Assembly (NCBI GenBank): GCA_944391355.1 | Contig: CALXTG010000105.1 | Span: 1-7,346, forward strand | Length of the DNA stretch: 7,346 nucleotides | Origin: an uncultured Alphaproteobacteria bacterium | GTDB lineage: Bacteria; Pseudomonadota; Alphaproteobacteria; RF32; CAG-239 | Direction: 5' to 3' | Shown here: positions 1-5,934 of the stretch, piece after piece | Layout of the letters: each line of letters starts with the position of its first letter | Numbering within the stretch: the stretch's first letter is position 1 | Notes under the pieces: generated by a model | What the model was told of the DNA's origin: nothing | The model's database searches: none | The model's input: only the letters and a program-made list of their open reading frames with translations | Position numbers and translations under genes: made by a program

Positions 1-1039
1 AAACAAGACCTTCCAGCTGAACAATGTCAATAAACGCCGGTATCTCATCCAAACCATATTCTTTAATCTCGCCGCTCTGCATATCAACCGTTATACAGCC
101 GACAACCTTCTCTGCTCCCCAGAAAAAAGCCTTTTCCTGTTTGGCAAAGACATTGAAAGGTTGTCCCTGCTCATCAATCTGGATACCGTTATCTTCCAGT
201 CTGAACCCCGTACAACCTGCCTTTCGCACCGCTCTTTCCAAATTATATCCGAAAAAGGCACTGCGCAGATATTTAAGGCTCAAAGGCTTTCCGTTAACAG
301 CCGTCACCAGATAAAACTTGCTTGGATCGGTAGCGCTGACCAGAACATATCCCGGCGTTCCCTGATTTTTGAACTTATTCCATTTCCAAAAACCACGGTA
401 CTCTAAAGGAGCGGCCCAGATAAAATCCTGCTCAAACACCAAGCGGACTTCTTTACCGGTTCCGTCTGTAACCGTAAAATCTCCGCTGATTCGCTGCAGT
501 GACATTTCTCCGATCTCACACCAGGAACCCAAACTCGGAATTTCTCCCATTGTCTGTTCTACCTGGCATAAGGCAACCTCTTGGTTAACCGTTCTCATCT
601 TTTCCAACGATGTCGGCCTGATATTTTTTTCAAACACAGAATCCACTTCCGTAGTCATATCAAGCATATCGCGATAAGCTTTTGAACGGATCATCTGCCC
701 GCCAATAATTGCCGAAACGACAATCAAAAGCAAAACAGATCCGGCCGGAATAAAGCTGTAACGAGAGGCTTCAAACCGCCCTTCAGAATCATATCCGAAA
801 AGCAAAGCTCCCAAAGCAAGCGTCACAAACATTTCCCAGTACAGCTGGCTGCGATCCAATCCGATGGCGGGGATTGTCCAGTAGTTAATTCCCAGCCACA
901 ACAGAAACATAATTCCGCTGCAAATGGCTAAAAATTTCCAACGGCTTAAAAATTTACCGTCTTTTAACATAATGTTCAACACACCGCAACCGGCATACAA
1001 AGCTGCCAAAAACAAAGATACTAAAACATAAGTTCCCAT
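1..1039 (-). CDS. Multi-pass membrane protein with large soluble domain, partial (C-terminus off the left edge)
   Basis: The frame is open from an ATG at 1037-1039 to the window edge: 346 codons and no stop. I see four hydrophobic segments, at about residues 3-24, 36-58, 68-83 and 95-114, and then a long soluble region (about 120 to the end) that is probably extracytoplasmic. Recognisable patches are SLGSWCEIGEMS (169-180), TPGYVLVSA (228-236), LRSAFFGYNLERAVRKAG (258-275) and IDEQGQPF (288-295). From memory these resemble a family of membrane proteins frequent in Firmicutes, sometimes mislabelled as cell-shape proteins; that is recall, not a search, and the function is unknown. There is no Shine-Dalgarno sequence before the ATG, only an A/T-rich leader, but a good promoter lies about 50 bases upstream. 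The gene sits where alphaproteobacteria often carry ftsH after tilS. I am sure of the coding call and unsure of the family. Confidence 0.85.
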   Translation of the reverse strand, partial: MGTYVLVSLFLAALYAGCGVLNIMLKDGKFLSRWKFLAICSGIMFLLWLGINYWTIPAIGLDRSQLYWEMFVTLALGALLFGYDSEGRFEASRYSFIPAGSVLLLIVVSAIIGGQMIRSKAYRDMLDMTTEVDSVFEKNIRPTSLEKMRTVNQEVALCQVEQTMGEIPSLGSWCEIGEMSLQRISGDFTVTDGTGKEVRLVFEQDFIWAAPLEYRGFWKWNKFKNQGTPGYVLVSATDPSKFYLVTAVNGKPLSLKYLRSAFFGYNLERAVRKAGCTGFRLEDNGIQIDEQGQPFNVFAKQEKAFFWGAEKVVGCITVDMQSGEIKEYGLDEIPAFIDIVQLEGLV

Positions 1040-1095
1040 AATTTTATTTTTTTTAGTTTATAATAATATTAACATATCCATACAATAACAGTATA

Positions 1096-1124
1096 GACAT
1101 AGCACATTTCGGAAATTCTGTCAA
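1096..1124 (-). promoter_or_regulatory. Sigma70-type promoter for the membrane-protein gene
   Basis: On the minus strand a perfect -35 TTGACA (1119-1124) is followed by a 17-base spacer and the -10 TATGTC (1096-1101), which is weak but preceded by TGC, an extended -10 element. Transcription would start near 1089, giving a leader of about 50 bases. The promoter lies wholly between the tilS stop and the downstream ATG, so the membrane-protein gene can be transcribed independently. I see no terminator after tilS, so read-through is also possible. Confidence 0.5.
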
Positions 1125-1153
1125 TTAACCATTAGCAGATCATTTTGTCCAAA

Positions 1154-2227
1154 TTAATTCTGTTTTTGAAACAACGCTAATTTTAATTTATAAGGAAGTT
1201 TAATTTTTTGATAGCCGGGATATAAATTACAAAAATCTTCCCACTGCTGTTTTGAAAGTTTAACCGCGCCTTTTAATTCCGGAACTATCCAGATTTTATT
1301 CCCCTGCCGCAAAATCTCACAACCCGACAAAGTTCTGGCACGGTAATCCTGTGCCGTCAGAGCCTGGCGCAGACGCTGCAGATCCTCAAGCCGCGGACCG
1401 TAAACCCGCCCGCCGATTTTTTTAAGCAGTCCGCTCAAAACCCGCAGGGCAATCTCTTCATGCAGAGCCGCAAATTCTCCGCAGCTCAGACTATATGCGC
1501 AATCCGACCAGTTTTTTCCGCAGCTACGAATGAATTTTTCACTTTGTTTTTCCAGATAATCACGAACCCGTCCCATCTGCGCAGCCGTCGCACTAAGCCT
1601 TTCTGCCGTTAAACCGATTTTATCTTCCAGCTCCGGCAACAACTTGCGGATACGCACCCTTAGATAATCATCACTGCCGTTAGACGGATCTTCAACCCAG
1701 CGAATATTCTTCTCTCGCAGATAATCACGCAGCGCTTCCGGTTTCGTTTCCAACAGCGGACGCAGAATTTTTAATTCGCCGCGATAACTGACCGGCGCCA
1801 TGCCAGCCAAGCCGTCAACGCCGCTGCCGCGCTGCAGGCGCATTAAAAAGGTCTCGGCCTGATCCCGGCTGTGATGGGCAATCAGCAGATTTTTAACACC
1901 CTGCGTTTCACACCATTCCCGCAACAGGCCGTAACGCGCTTCCCGGGCGGCTTCTTCAATACCATTTGCCGGTTTCGGGCCGTCCCAAACCAAAATATGA
2001 TGTTCGATTCCGGCCGCTTTCATGAGTTCAGCGACATATTCCGCTTCTTCACCCGATTCCGGACGTAAGCCGTGATTCACCGTCAACGCGACAATAATCT
2101 TATGCTGCCGATCCGCCCACTCCTTGAGCAGATAAACTAAAGCCAGAGAGTCGGCGCCGCCGGAAACTCCGGCCGCCAAAACTTTTTCGGTTACGGGATA
2201 TCTTTGAAAAAATTTATCCAAATCCAT
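1154..2227 (-). CDS. tilS: tRNA(Ile)-lysidine synthetase TilS
   Basis: TilS is an ATP-dependent cytoplasmic enzyme that attaches lysine to cytidine 34 of the CAU-anticodon isoleucine tRNA, switching it from methionine/AUG to isoleucine/AUA decoding. The 357-residue product has the N-type ATP pyrophosphatase P-loop SGGADS at residues 22-27, then TVNHGLRPES (about 49-58), NGIEEAAREARY (about 88-99) and LLIAHHSRDQAETFLMRL (about 113-130), all characteristic TilS blocks. Residues from about 195 onward form the helical substrate-binding part. The C-terminal region is shorter than in the E. coli protein of about 430 residues, with no sign of truncation by frameshift. The ATG lies 12 bases after the cpoB stop, so the two genes are probably co-transcribed; the ribosome-binding sequence is weak (GAAG). 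Following cpoB is the typical alphaproteobacterial position. Confidence 0.97.
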   Translation of the reverse strand: MDLDKFFQRYPVTEKVLAAGVSGGADSLALVYLLKEWADRQHKIIVALTVNHGLRPESGEEAEYVAELMKAAGIEHHILVWDGPKPANGIEEAAREARYGLLREWCETQGVKNLLIAHHSRDQAETFLMRLQRGSGVDGLAGMAPVSYRGELKILRPLLETKPEALRDYLREKNIRWVEDPSNGSDDYLRVRIRKLLPELEDKIGLTAERLSATAAQMGRVRDYLEKQSEKFIRSCGKNWSDCAYSLSCGEFAALHEEIALRVLSGLLKKIGGRVYGPRLEDLQRLRQALTAQDYRARTLSGCEILRQGNKIWIVPELKGAVKLSKQQWEDFCNLYPGYQKIKLPYKLKLALFQKQN

Positions 2228-2239
2228 CAGTCTTCGCCG

Positions 2240-3097
2240 CTATTTGCAGCCGGCTGCTTTGGCCTGAGCCGCCGCTTTGGTTTTAACGCTTTCCTCCGCC
2301 TGAGGAAACTCGCTCGGCAAATTCTGAAAAGCGGCGCAAGCCTCTTCTTTTTTGCCCAATTCTCTCATTGACATTCCGAGTTTTAACAGATTATCGGGCC
2401 CTTTGGCACTGCTTTTATAATTTTGATATCCTTTGCCGAAAGCAACTGCCGCCCGCTGATAATCTTTTTTGCCGTAATAAACTTCACCCAGCCAATATTG
2501 GGCGTTCCCGGCCAGTTTATCATTCGGAAACTTACTTAAAATCATTTCAAAATTTTTAGCCGCCGCTTCCGGCTTATCGGCTTTCAAAGCTTCCAGTCCT
2601 TCCTGATAGATCGCATTAACATCCTGGCTTTTCAAAGGCTTCAGCTCGCTGCCCTCAATACTGTCGCCGGTAACCGATTTTGGCGCCGACTTGGCAACTG
2701 GAGCCGCAAATTTTCCGCCGGACGCAGCTGCCGCAGCACCTCCGCCGACTGCCCCCAAAGGCTTGCCTTCCAGCATTTTTATACGAATATCCATATCCTT
2801 ATTCAATAGATCTATCCGCTCATTAAGTTTTTTAATTTTAAATTCCAATTCATCGGTTTTACCGATAACATCGCGCAATAACTCGTCAAACTGCCCCATT
2901 CTGAGAGACATATCCGCGGCCGTCTGAGGCGCCATCTGGCTGTCATTTTGCGTCCGGTAAGCTTTGCGCTGCAGAACGACAATATCTTCTCTCAGCTCAT
3001 TAATTTCTCTCTGCAGCTTTCCGACACTCTGTGCCTGCGCCGGCAGAGCCGTCAGCACCATTCCCAAACCCAATACCGCACCGTATAATTTTTTCAT
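2240..3097 (-). CDS. cpoB: Tol-Pal system periplasmic protein CpoB/YbgF
   Basis: CpoB is a periplasmic protein that works with TolA/Pal and coordinates outer-membrane constriction with septal peptidoglycan synthesis. I place the start at the ATG at 3095-3097 (285 residues) because AGAGG sits six bases upstream and because the next residues form a clean signal peptide: MKKLY, a hydrophobic core, and a signal peptidase I site after AQA at 20-22. A coiled coil follows (about 27-47 and 70-110), matching the YbgF trimerisation region, then an Ala/Gly/Pro/Lys-rich linker (about 113-150). TPR-type repeats fill about 160-270 (for example AQYWLGEVYYGKKDYQRAA at 199-217), as in the tol-pal YbgF C-terminal domain. 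It lies directly upstream of tilS and downstream of pal, but a terminator and a promoter separate it from pal. Confidence 0.95.
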   Translation of the reverse strand: MKKLYGAVLGLGMVLTALPAQAQSVGKLQREINELREDIVVLQRKAYRTQNDSQMAPQTAADMSLRMGQFDELLRDVIGKTDELEFKIKKLNERIDLLNKDMDIRIKMLEGKPLGAVGGGAAAAASGGKFAAPVAKSAPKSVTGDSIEGSELKPLKSQDVNAIYQEGLEALKADKPEAAAKNFEMILSKFPNDKLAGNAQYWLGEVYYGKKDYQRAAVAFGKGYQNYKSSAKGPDNLLKLGMSMRELGKKEEACAAFQNLPSEFPQAEESVKTKAAAQAKAAGCK

Positions 3098-3103
3098 CGA
3101 CAA

Positions 3104-3108
3104 CCTCT
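3104..3108 (-). promoter_or_regulatory. Ribosome binding site deciding the cpoB start
   Basis: AGAGG on the minus strand, six bases before the ATG at 3097. It supports this start over the in-frame ATG six codons upstream (3115), where the Shine-Dalgarno sequence would fall inside the coding region and the signal peptide would gain a charged extension. Confidence 0.7.
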
Positions 3109-3135
3109 TTTCCAAAGCAGATTAGAACTTTCTTA

Positions 3136-3164
3136 GTTATAAAATAATTCTGCCCCAATCACAA
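3136..3164 (-). promoter_or_regulatory. Sigma70-type promoter for cpoB-tilS
   Basis: On the minus strand the -35 TTGTGA (3159-3164, four of six consensus bases), a 17-base spacer and the -10 TATAAC (3136-3141, five of six) form a good promoter. Transcription would start near 3129, about 32 bases before the cpoB ATG. It begins just past the pal terminator, so it would restart transcription for cpoB and tilS. Confidence 0.55.
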
Positions 3165-3168
3165 GAGC

Positions 3169-3203
3169 AAAAAAAAACGTATCCCAAACGGGATACGTTT
3201 TTT
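3169..3203 (-). terminator. Intrinsic terminator after pal
   Basis: A perfect 14-bp stem, AAAAAACGTATCCC (3172-3185) with GGGATACGTTTTTT (3190-3203), closes a four-base loop. On the minus strand it ends in nine U residues, 14 bases beyond the pal stop. The A/T arms make it usable on the plus strand as well. It would separate pal from cpoB transcriptionally. Confidence 0.9.
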
Positions 3204-3217
3204 ATAAAACCGTCAGA

Positions 3218-3676
3218 CTAGTTAACTCTGACAACGGTAACGGCACGACGGTTCTGAGCCCAGGCGGCTTCATTGCTGCCCAGTACTGCCGGTCTTTCTT
3301 TACCATAAGAAATGGTCGAAATTCTGTCAGCAGCTACACCCAGAGAAACCAGGTACTGTTTAACGGCATTGGCACGGCGTTCACCCAAAGCCAGGTTGTA
3401 TTCGCGTGTACCTCTTTCATCGCAGTAACCCTGAACGATGACGTTGACGTTTTTGTGTTTATTCAGCCATTCAGCCTGAGTTTTCAAAACTTCAGCCGCA
3501 TTGTTGGTAATAGCGGAACTGTCGAAGTTGAAGAATACTCTGTCTTCGGCATTGGCCATGAAATCACGAGCTTCTTTGGTAGCACATTCGCTGCCGCCGA
3601 ACAGTGAGCTTTCACCTAAGCTGGAACAACCGGTCAAAGCGATGATAGCGCAGAACAAACTTAAAAGTTTTTTCAT
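3218..3676 (-). CDS. pal: Peptidoglycan-associated lipoprotein Pal
   Basis: Pal is an outer-membrane lipoprotein that binds diaminopimelate-containing peptidoglycan and interacts with TolB/TolA. The 152-residue product has a lipoprotein signal with lipobox LTGC; Cys17 is the lipidation site, and Ser at +2 is compatible with outer-membrane sorting. The OmpA-like domain spans about 45-152, with VFFNFDSSAI (47-56), the diaminopimelate-binding stretch DERGTREYNLALGERRANAV (86-105) and NRRAV (142-146). Residue 84 is Tyr where E. coli Pal has His (GYCDERGT against GHADERGT). GGAG lies seven bases before the ATG. A terminator follows the stop, so pal appears to be its own transcript. tolB, usually just upstream, is absent here: the upstream neighbour is an unrecognised gene that ends in its own terminator. 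Confidence 0.98.
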   Translation of the reverse strand: MKKLLSLFCAIIALTGCSSLGESSLFGGSECATKEARDFMANAEDRVFFNFDSSAITNNAAEVLKTQAEWLNKHKNVNVIVQGYCDERGTREYNLALGERRANAVKQYLVSLGVAADRISTISYGKERPAVLGSNEAAWAQNRRAVTVVRVN

Positions 3677-3683
3677 TTTATAT

Positions 3684-3687
3684 CTCC
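3684..3687 (-). promoter_or_regulatory. Ribosome binding site of pal
   Basis: GGAG on the minus strand, seven bases before the pal ATG. The roughly 240 bases between this site and the next terminator (to 3915) are very A/T-rich and must hold the pal promoter if that terminator works. I could not find a convincing -35/-10 pair there; the best candidate (TTGAAA, 17 bases, TAAGTT) is weak. Confidence 0.65.
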
Positions 3688-3915
3688 ATATGGGTTTAAT
3701 TTCTTAATTGATAAACAACTAATACAGCTTTAACTTAAGCAATAAAAATTTATTTTTCAATAACAAAAATTACAGAACCATAAAATTCGTTAAAAAATCA
3801 ACAAATATTTCTTGCTGACCCAGATATAATCACTTTTCGGCCGGCAAAAAGCATCTTGCGCCCTTATTAAAACCAAAGTTTTAAAGTTTCTTCATTTTTC
3901 GCGATTCTCCGCTAC

Positions 3916-3947
3916 AAAAAAAAAGAGAGATACAATTGTATCTCTCT
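3916..3947 (-). terminator. Intrinsic terminator after the 192-residue protein gene
   Basis: A perfect 10-bp stem, AGAGAGATAC (3924-3933) with GTATCTCTCT (3938-3947), closes an AATT loop; the loop is itself self-complementary, so the DNA is a 24-base palindrome. On the minus strand it is followed by nine U residues. The stem starts two bases beyond the stop codon of the upstream gene. Confidence 0.9.
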
Positions 3948-3949
3948 GA

Positions 3950-4528
3950 TTAAACTTTCTCAAATGTCCCGCAATCTGCCGAAAACAGATACGGCAATCC
4001 CGTGTCATAATCACATACGGCAACCCGTCCGTCCGGAAGCATACTCGCCCAGACTTGATATTCTTCTCCGTCGAGAAAATATCCTCCGTTCTGCCGGCAA
4101 ACAAAACGATACCTTTGTACTTCAGGTATTTCTTGCCCGCACATTTTCTCAAACAATGCTCTTACGTTACACGGATCCCGCCATTCGCCGACAGCAAATA
4201 CCAGCTCACAGTTACGTTCGTCCAAAGCATAATAAACCTGCCCTTTTAACAGAGCAACATCATTTTTGTTCTCACTTTGACAAACGCCCAGAACAATTTT
4301 CCGATAAGCGCGACGATCGCAGTTCTGCACATAAAAATGCATTTTACTGGCAACAAAATCACCGGTTCTTAACCTTTTATCACCGATAATGCCCACCAAA
4401 AAATAGCATCCGACTAAACCGCGGTTTTTTGCAAAACATCTGAAATCATGAACCTCCCAATTTCCAAAAGGAGACCCAAACTCTGATTTTCTTAAATCAG
4501 TTTTTAATTTTTTTTCTTTGGTTTCCAT
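3950..4528 (-). CDS. Unrecognised 192-residue protein, possible relative of the 242-residue neighbour
   Basis: I do not recognise this protein. It has no signal peptide or membrane segment, so it is probably cytoplasmic. The N-terminus is charged (METKEKKLKTDLRKSE), and the rest looks like a mixed alpha/beta fold with eight Cys residues and several aromatic strands (for example CYFLVGIIG at 41-49, EEYQVWASMLPDGRVAVCDY at 155-174). The stretch LLKGQVYYALDERNC (93-107) followed by ELVFAVGEWRDPCN (108-121) resembles LLGAQVYYVREENC and ELFLDFDEWLDGN in the product of 5125-5853, at matching spacing. The coding call rests on the 579-base open frame, a candidate TTGACA promoter upstream and a terminator at the stop. 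No Shine-Dalgarno sequence precedes the ATG. The gene occupies the place where tolB would be expected. Confidence 0.85.
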   Translation of the reverse strand: METKEKKLKTDLRKSEFGSPFGNWEVHDFRCFAKNRGLVGCYFLVGIIGDKRLRTGDFVASKMHFYVQNCDRRAYRKIVLGVCQSENKNDVALLKGQVYYALDERNCELVFAVGEWRDPCNVRALFEKMCGQEIPEVQRYRFVCRQNGGYFLDGEEYQVWASMLPDGRVAVCDYDTGLPYLFSADCGTFEKV

Positions 4529-4573
4529 AATAATCGTTTATAAAAATTTGACATATATTTATATTTATGGCGC

Positions 4574-4603
4574 AATCTAAACACTTCAAGCTCCTCTTGT
4601 CAA
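4574..4603 (-). promoter_or_regulatory. Promoter of the 192-residue protein gene
   Basis: A perfect minus-strand -35 TTGACA (4598-4603) is followed after 18 bases by TAGATT (4574-4579, four of six) or after 17 bases by TTAGAT. The predicted leader is about 40 bases. The sequence ATTTGACAAGAGG spanning the -35 is identical to that in front of the 108-residue gene. Confidence 0.5.
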
Positions 4604-4625
4604 ATATATTTTAATAAAAGTGCAG

Positions 4626-4657
4626 AAAAAAAGCCAATGATACTAAATCATTGGCTT
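4626..4657 (-). terminator. Intrinsic terminator overlapping the stop of the 108-residue protein gene
   Basis: An 11-bp stem, AAGCCAATGAT (4631-4641) with ATCATTGGCTT (4647-4657), closes a five-base loop and is followed on the minus strand by a run of seven U residues. The last base of the TGA stop codon is the first base of the stem. Confidence 0.9.
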
Positions 4658-4983
4658 CATTCGATCTGAATATACCCGTCAAGAACCTCTTCAATTTCCC
4701 TGACCATCAATATTTCATCTCCATTTCTGTGCAGTTTTTGCAGCAAACTAAGCAAAGGCCTGCCCAAACAACGAACCAGCCCGTAATCTCTGCGTAAGAG
4801 ACAGACAAAACTCTCCACGCCGCCAAAATCCCGCTCAAGGTCTTCCGGTTTCTGCGGAAAATGGTCCAGTAACTCACGAACAAACTTGGCTCGCTGAACT
4901 CTCCACGAATTGGCAGCTCCGACCGCCAAATAAGCGCGGCGATTTTCCCAATAACGCTCTTTCCATTTCTCAAATGTCCACAT
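4657..4983 (-). CDS. Unrecognised 108-residue Trp/Arg-rich protein
   Basis: I do not recognise this small protein. It looks almost wholly helical and soluble: MWTFEKWKERYWENRRAYLA at the N-terminus is rich in Trp, Tyr and Arg, followed by FVRELLDHFPQKPEDLERDF (34-53), a Leu/Cys/Arg segment (about 57-82), and an acidic C-terminus (VREIEEVLDGYIQIE). There is no signal peptide. The start is the only ATG that leaves room for the upstream promoter, with no Shine-Dalgarno sequence before it. The coding call is supported by the tightly placed promoter (TTGACA, 17 bases, TATAAC) and a terminator that begins inside the stop codon. It lies between two larger proteins that look related to each other; whether it interacts with them is unknown. 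Confidence 0.8.
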   Translation of the reverse strand: MWTFEKWKERYWENRRAYLAVGAANSWRVQRAKFVRELLDHFPQKPEDLERDFGGVESFVCLLRRDYGLVRCLGRPLLSLLQKLHRNGDEILMVREIEEVLDGYIQIE

Positions 4984-5034
4984 AATTATATATTTAAATT
5001 TTAATAATTTTTACAATAGTCCTTTAATGTCTCG

Positions 5035-5063
5035 GTTATATTGCACCCTTCCCCTCTTGTCAA
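5035..5063 (-). promoter_or_regulatory. Strong promoter of the 108-residue protein gene
   Basis: On the minus strand a perfect -35 TTGACA (5058-5063), a 17-base spacer and TATAAC (5035-5040, five of six) give the best promoter in the window. The predicted leader is about 45 bases. The -35 lies 24 bases past the previous terminator, so the unit is compact. Confidence 0.7.
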
Positions 5064-5087
5064 ATGCTAAAAAGCTTTCCGCACAAT

Positions 5088-5111
5088 AAAAAAAGCCCGG
5101 AAAACCGGGCT
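5088..5111 (-). terminator. Intrinsic terminator after the 242-residue protein gene
   Basis: A GC-rich 7-bp stem, AGCCCGG (5094-5100) with CCGGGCT (5105-5111), closes an AAAA loop and ends on the minus strand in seven U residues. It begins 13 bases beyond the stop codon. Confidence 0.9.
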
Positions 5112-5124
5112 CTGAAAAACAAAT

Positions 5125-5853
5125 TTAAGTATACCTTTCCAAACGGTTTCCTGCCTCATGATTGATAGACAGACGCATCAGGCGTGTCGTCAGAAGATCA
5201 GATACATCCAAATGATACGGCCCCTCTTCAAGGGGAATGACTGCAAGGTTCGGCACAATCCGAACATCGCCGCTTTCTACGGCACAAAGCACCGAAAACG
5301 CCGATCCGTCGGAACGCTGCGCCCAAATAGCGCGCCAAACCCACAGACCTTTTCCCCACGGACCGCGGGCGCCGTCAATTTTAATATGCCAGAGCTCCGG
5401 TTTCCGGGTAATAACCAGACAATCCTTTTCTTCGGCCAGCCTGTCTACGGCCCGTAAAAAGATATTCCCGTCCAGCCATTCGTCAAAATCCAGAAAAAGC
5501 TCCGTCTTATAACGACAATTTTCTTCTCTGACATAATAAACCTGAGCCCCCAAAAGTCGACGCAGATACAAATCGTCGACATAAGGCCCCGAAAAACCCG
5601 CCAAACGCGTCACTCGCTTCAAAGCCCGCTGTGATGTATAAAAATAATCCTTTTCATAACATTTGAACGATGCGCTGACCCCGCCCAAGACCGGCCGGCC
5701 GTCAATAAAATACAAAGCCGAATTTTGCGGCGGAGCAATACCTAACAGCAGAAAACTGTCATCTTCCAAACCATATTCATGGGCAACCGAATGAAAAGCA
5801 GGATTCACAATAAACTCGGCGATATCCCGTCGAAAATTTTTTTCATGTCTCAT
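5125..5853 (-). CDS. Unrecognised 242-residue protein, possible relative of the 192-residue neighbour
   Basis: I do not recognise this protein. It lacks a signal peptide and membrane segments. Visible strands and motifs are FLLLGIAPP (34-42), ALYFIDGRPVLGG (46-58), LRRLLGAQVYYVREENC (97-113), ELFLDFDEWLDGN (118-130), DCLVITRKPELWHIKIDG (144-161) and LWVWRAIWAQRSDGSAFSVL (170-189). The QVYY...E.NC...EL.F...EW.D..N pattern recurs in the 192-residue product of 3950-4528, and a VW....DG...V.C...SG-like stretch lies C-terminal to it in both, suggesting distant paralogues. The ATG at 5853 has no Shine-Dalgarno sequence. The gene follows the lysozyme gene with a 77-base gap and no terminator between them, so the two could share a transcript; a possible -35 TTGACA also overlaps the lysozyme stop codon. 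Confidence 0.85.
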   Translation of the reverse strand: MRHEKNFRRDIAEFIVNPAFHSVAHEYGLEDDSFLLLGIAPPQNSALYFIDGRPVLGGVSASFKCYEKDYFYTSQRALKRVTRLAGFSGPYVDDLYLRRLLGAQVYYVREENCRYKTELFLDFDEWLDGNIFLRAVDRLAEEKDCLVITRKPELWHIKIDGARGPWGKGLWVWRAIWAQRSDGSAFSVLCAVESGDVRIVPNLAVIPLEEGPYHLDVSDLLTTRLMRLSINHEAGNRLERYT

Positions 5854-5907
5854 ATAATTTGATTTTTTCAGTTAATAATACACATAATAGAACTCGAACA
5901 GAATTAA

Positions 5908-5934
5908 ATTATGTTGATTCTTAACTGCTGTCAA
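5908..5934 (-). promoter_or_regulatory. Possible promoter of the 242-residue protein gene, overlapping the lysozyme stop
   Basis: A perfect minus-strand TTGACA (5929-5934) contains the lysozyme TGA stop. The best -10 match, CATAAT (5908-5913), is only 15 bases away; at 17 bases the sequence is TAATTT. The spacing is poor, so this is tentative. Confidence 0.35.

Noticed and set aside
24..677. Three plus-strand open frames across the left end
   Set aside because: They are antisense to a 346-codon open minus-strand frame with membrane segments and a promoter, and have no recognisable protein features.
3098..3115. Longer cpoB start at ATG 3115 (six extra residues)
   Set aside because: The AGAGG ribosome-binding sequence lies between the two ATGs and serves the downstream one, which begins a normal signal peptide.
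3825..3830. Plus-strand TATAAT in the gap upstream of pal
   Set aside because: No -35 lies at suitable distance and no plus-strand gene follows; the region is simply A/T-rich.
3892..4152. 86-codon minus-strand open frame overlapping the end of the 192-residue gene
   Set aside because: It runs in another frame through the 3' part of the better-supported gene and through the terminator at 3916-3947, and has no promoter or ribosome-binding site.
4707..4973. 88-codon minus-strand frame inside the 108-residue gene
   Set aside because: It is the shifted-frame shadow of 4657-4983. The longer frame uses the ATG placed properly behind the promoter and ends at the terminator.
3916..5111. The regularly spaced hairpins as a repeat family or CRISPR-like array
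   Set aside because: The hairpins at 3916, 4626 and 5088 have unrelated stem sequences, and each is positioned at a gene end with a U-tract, as expected for independent terminators.
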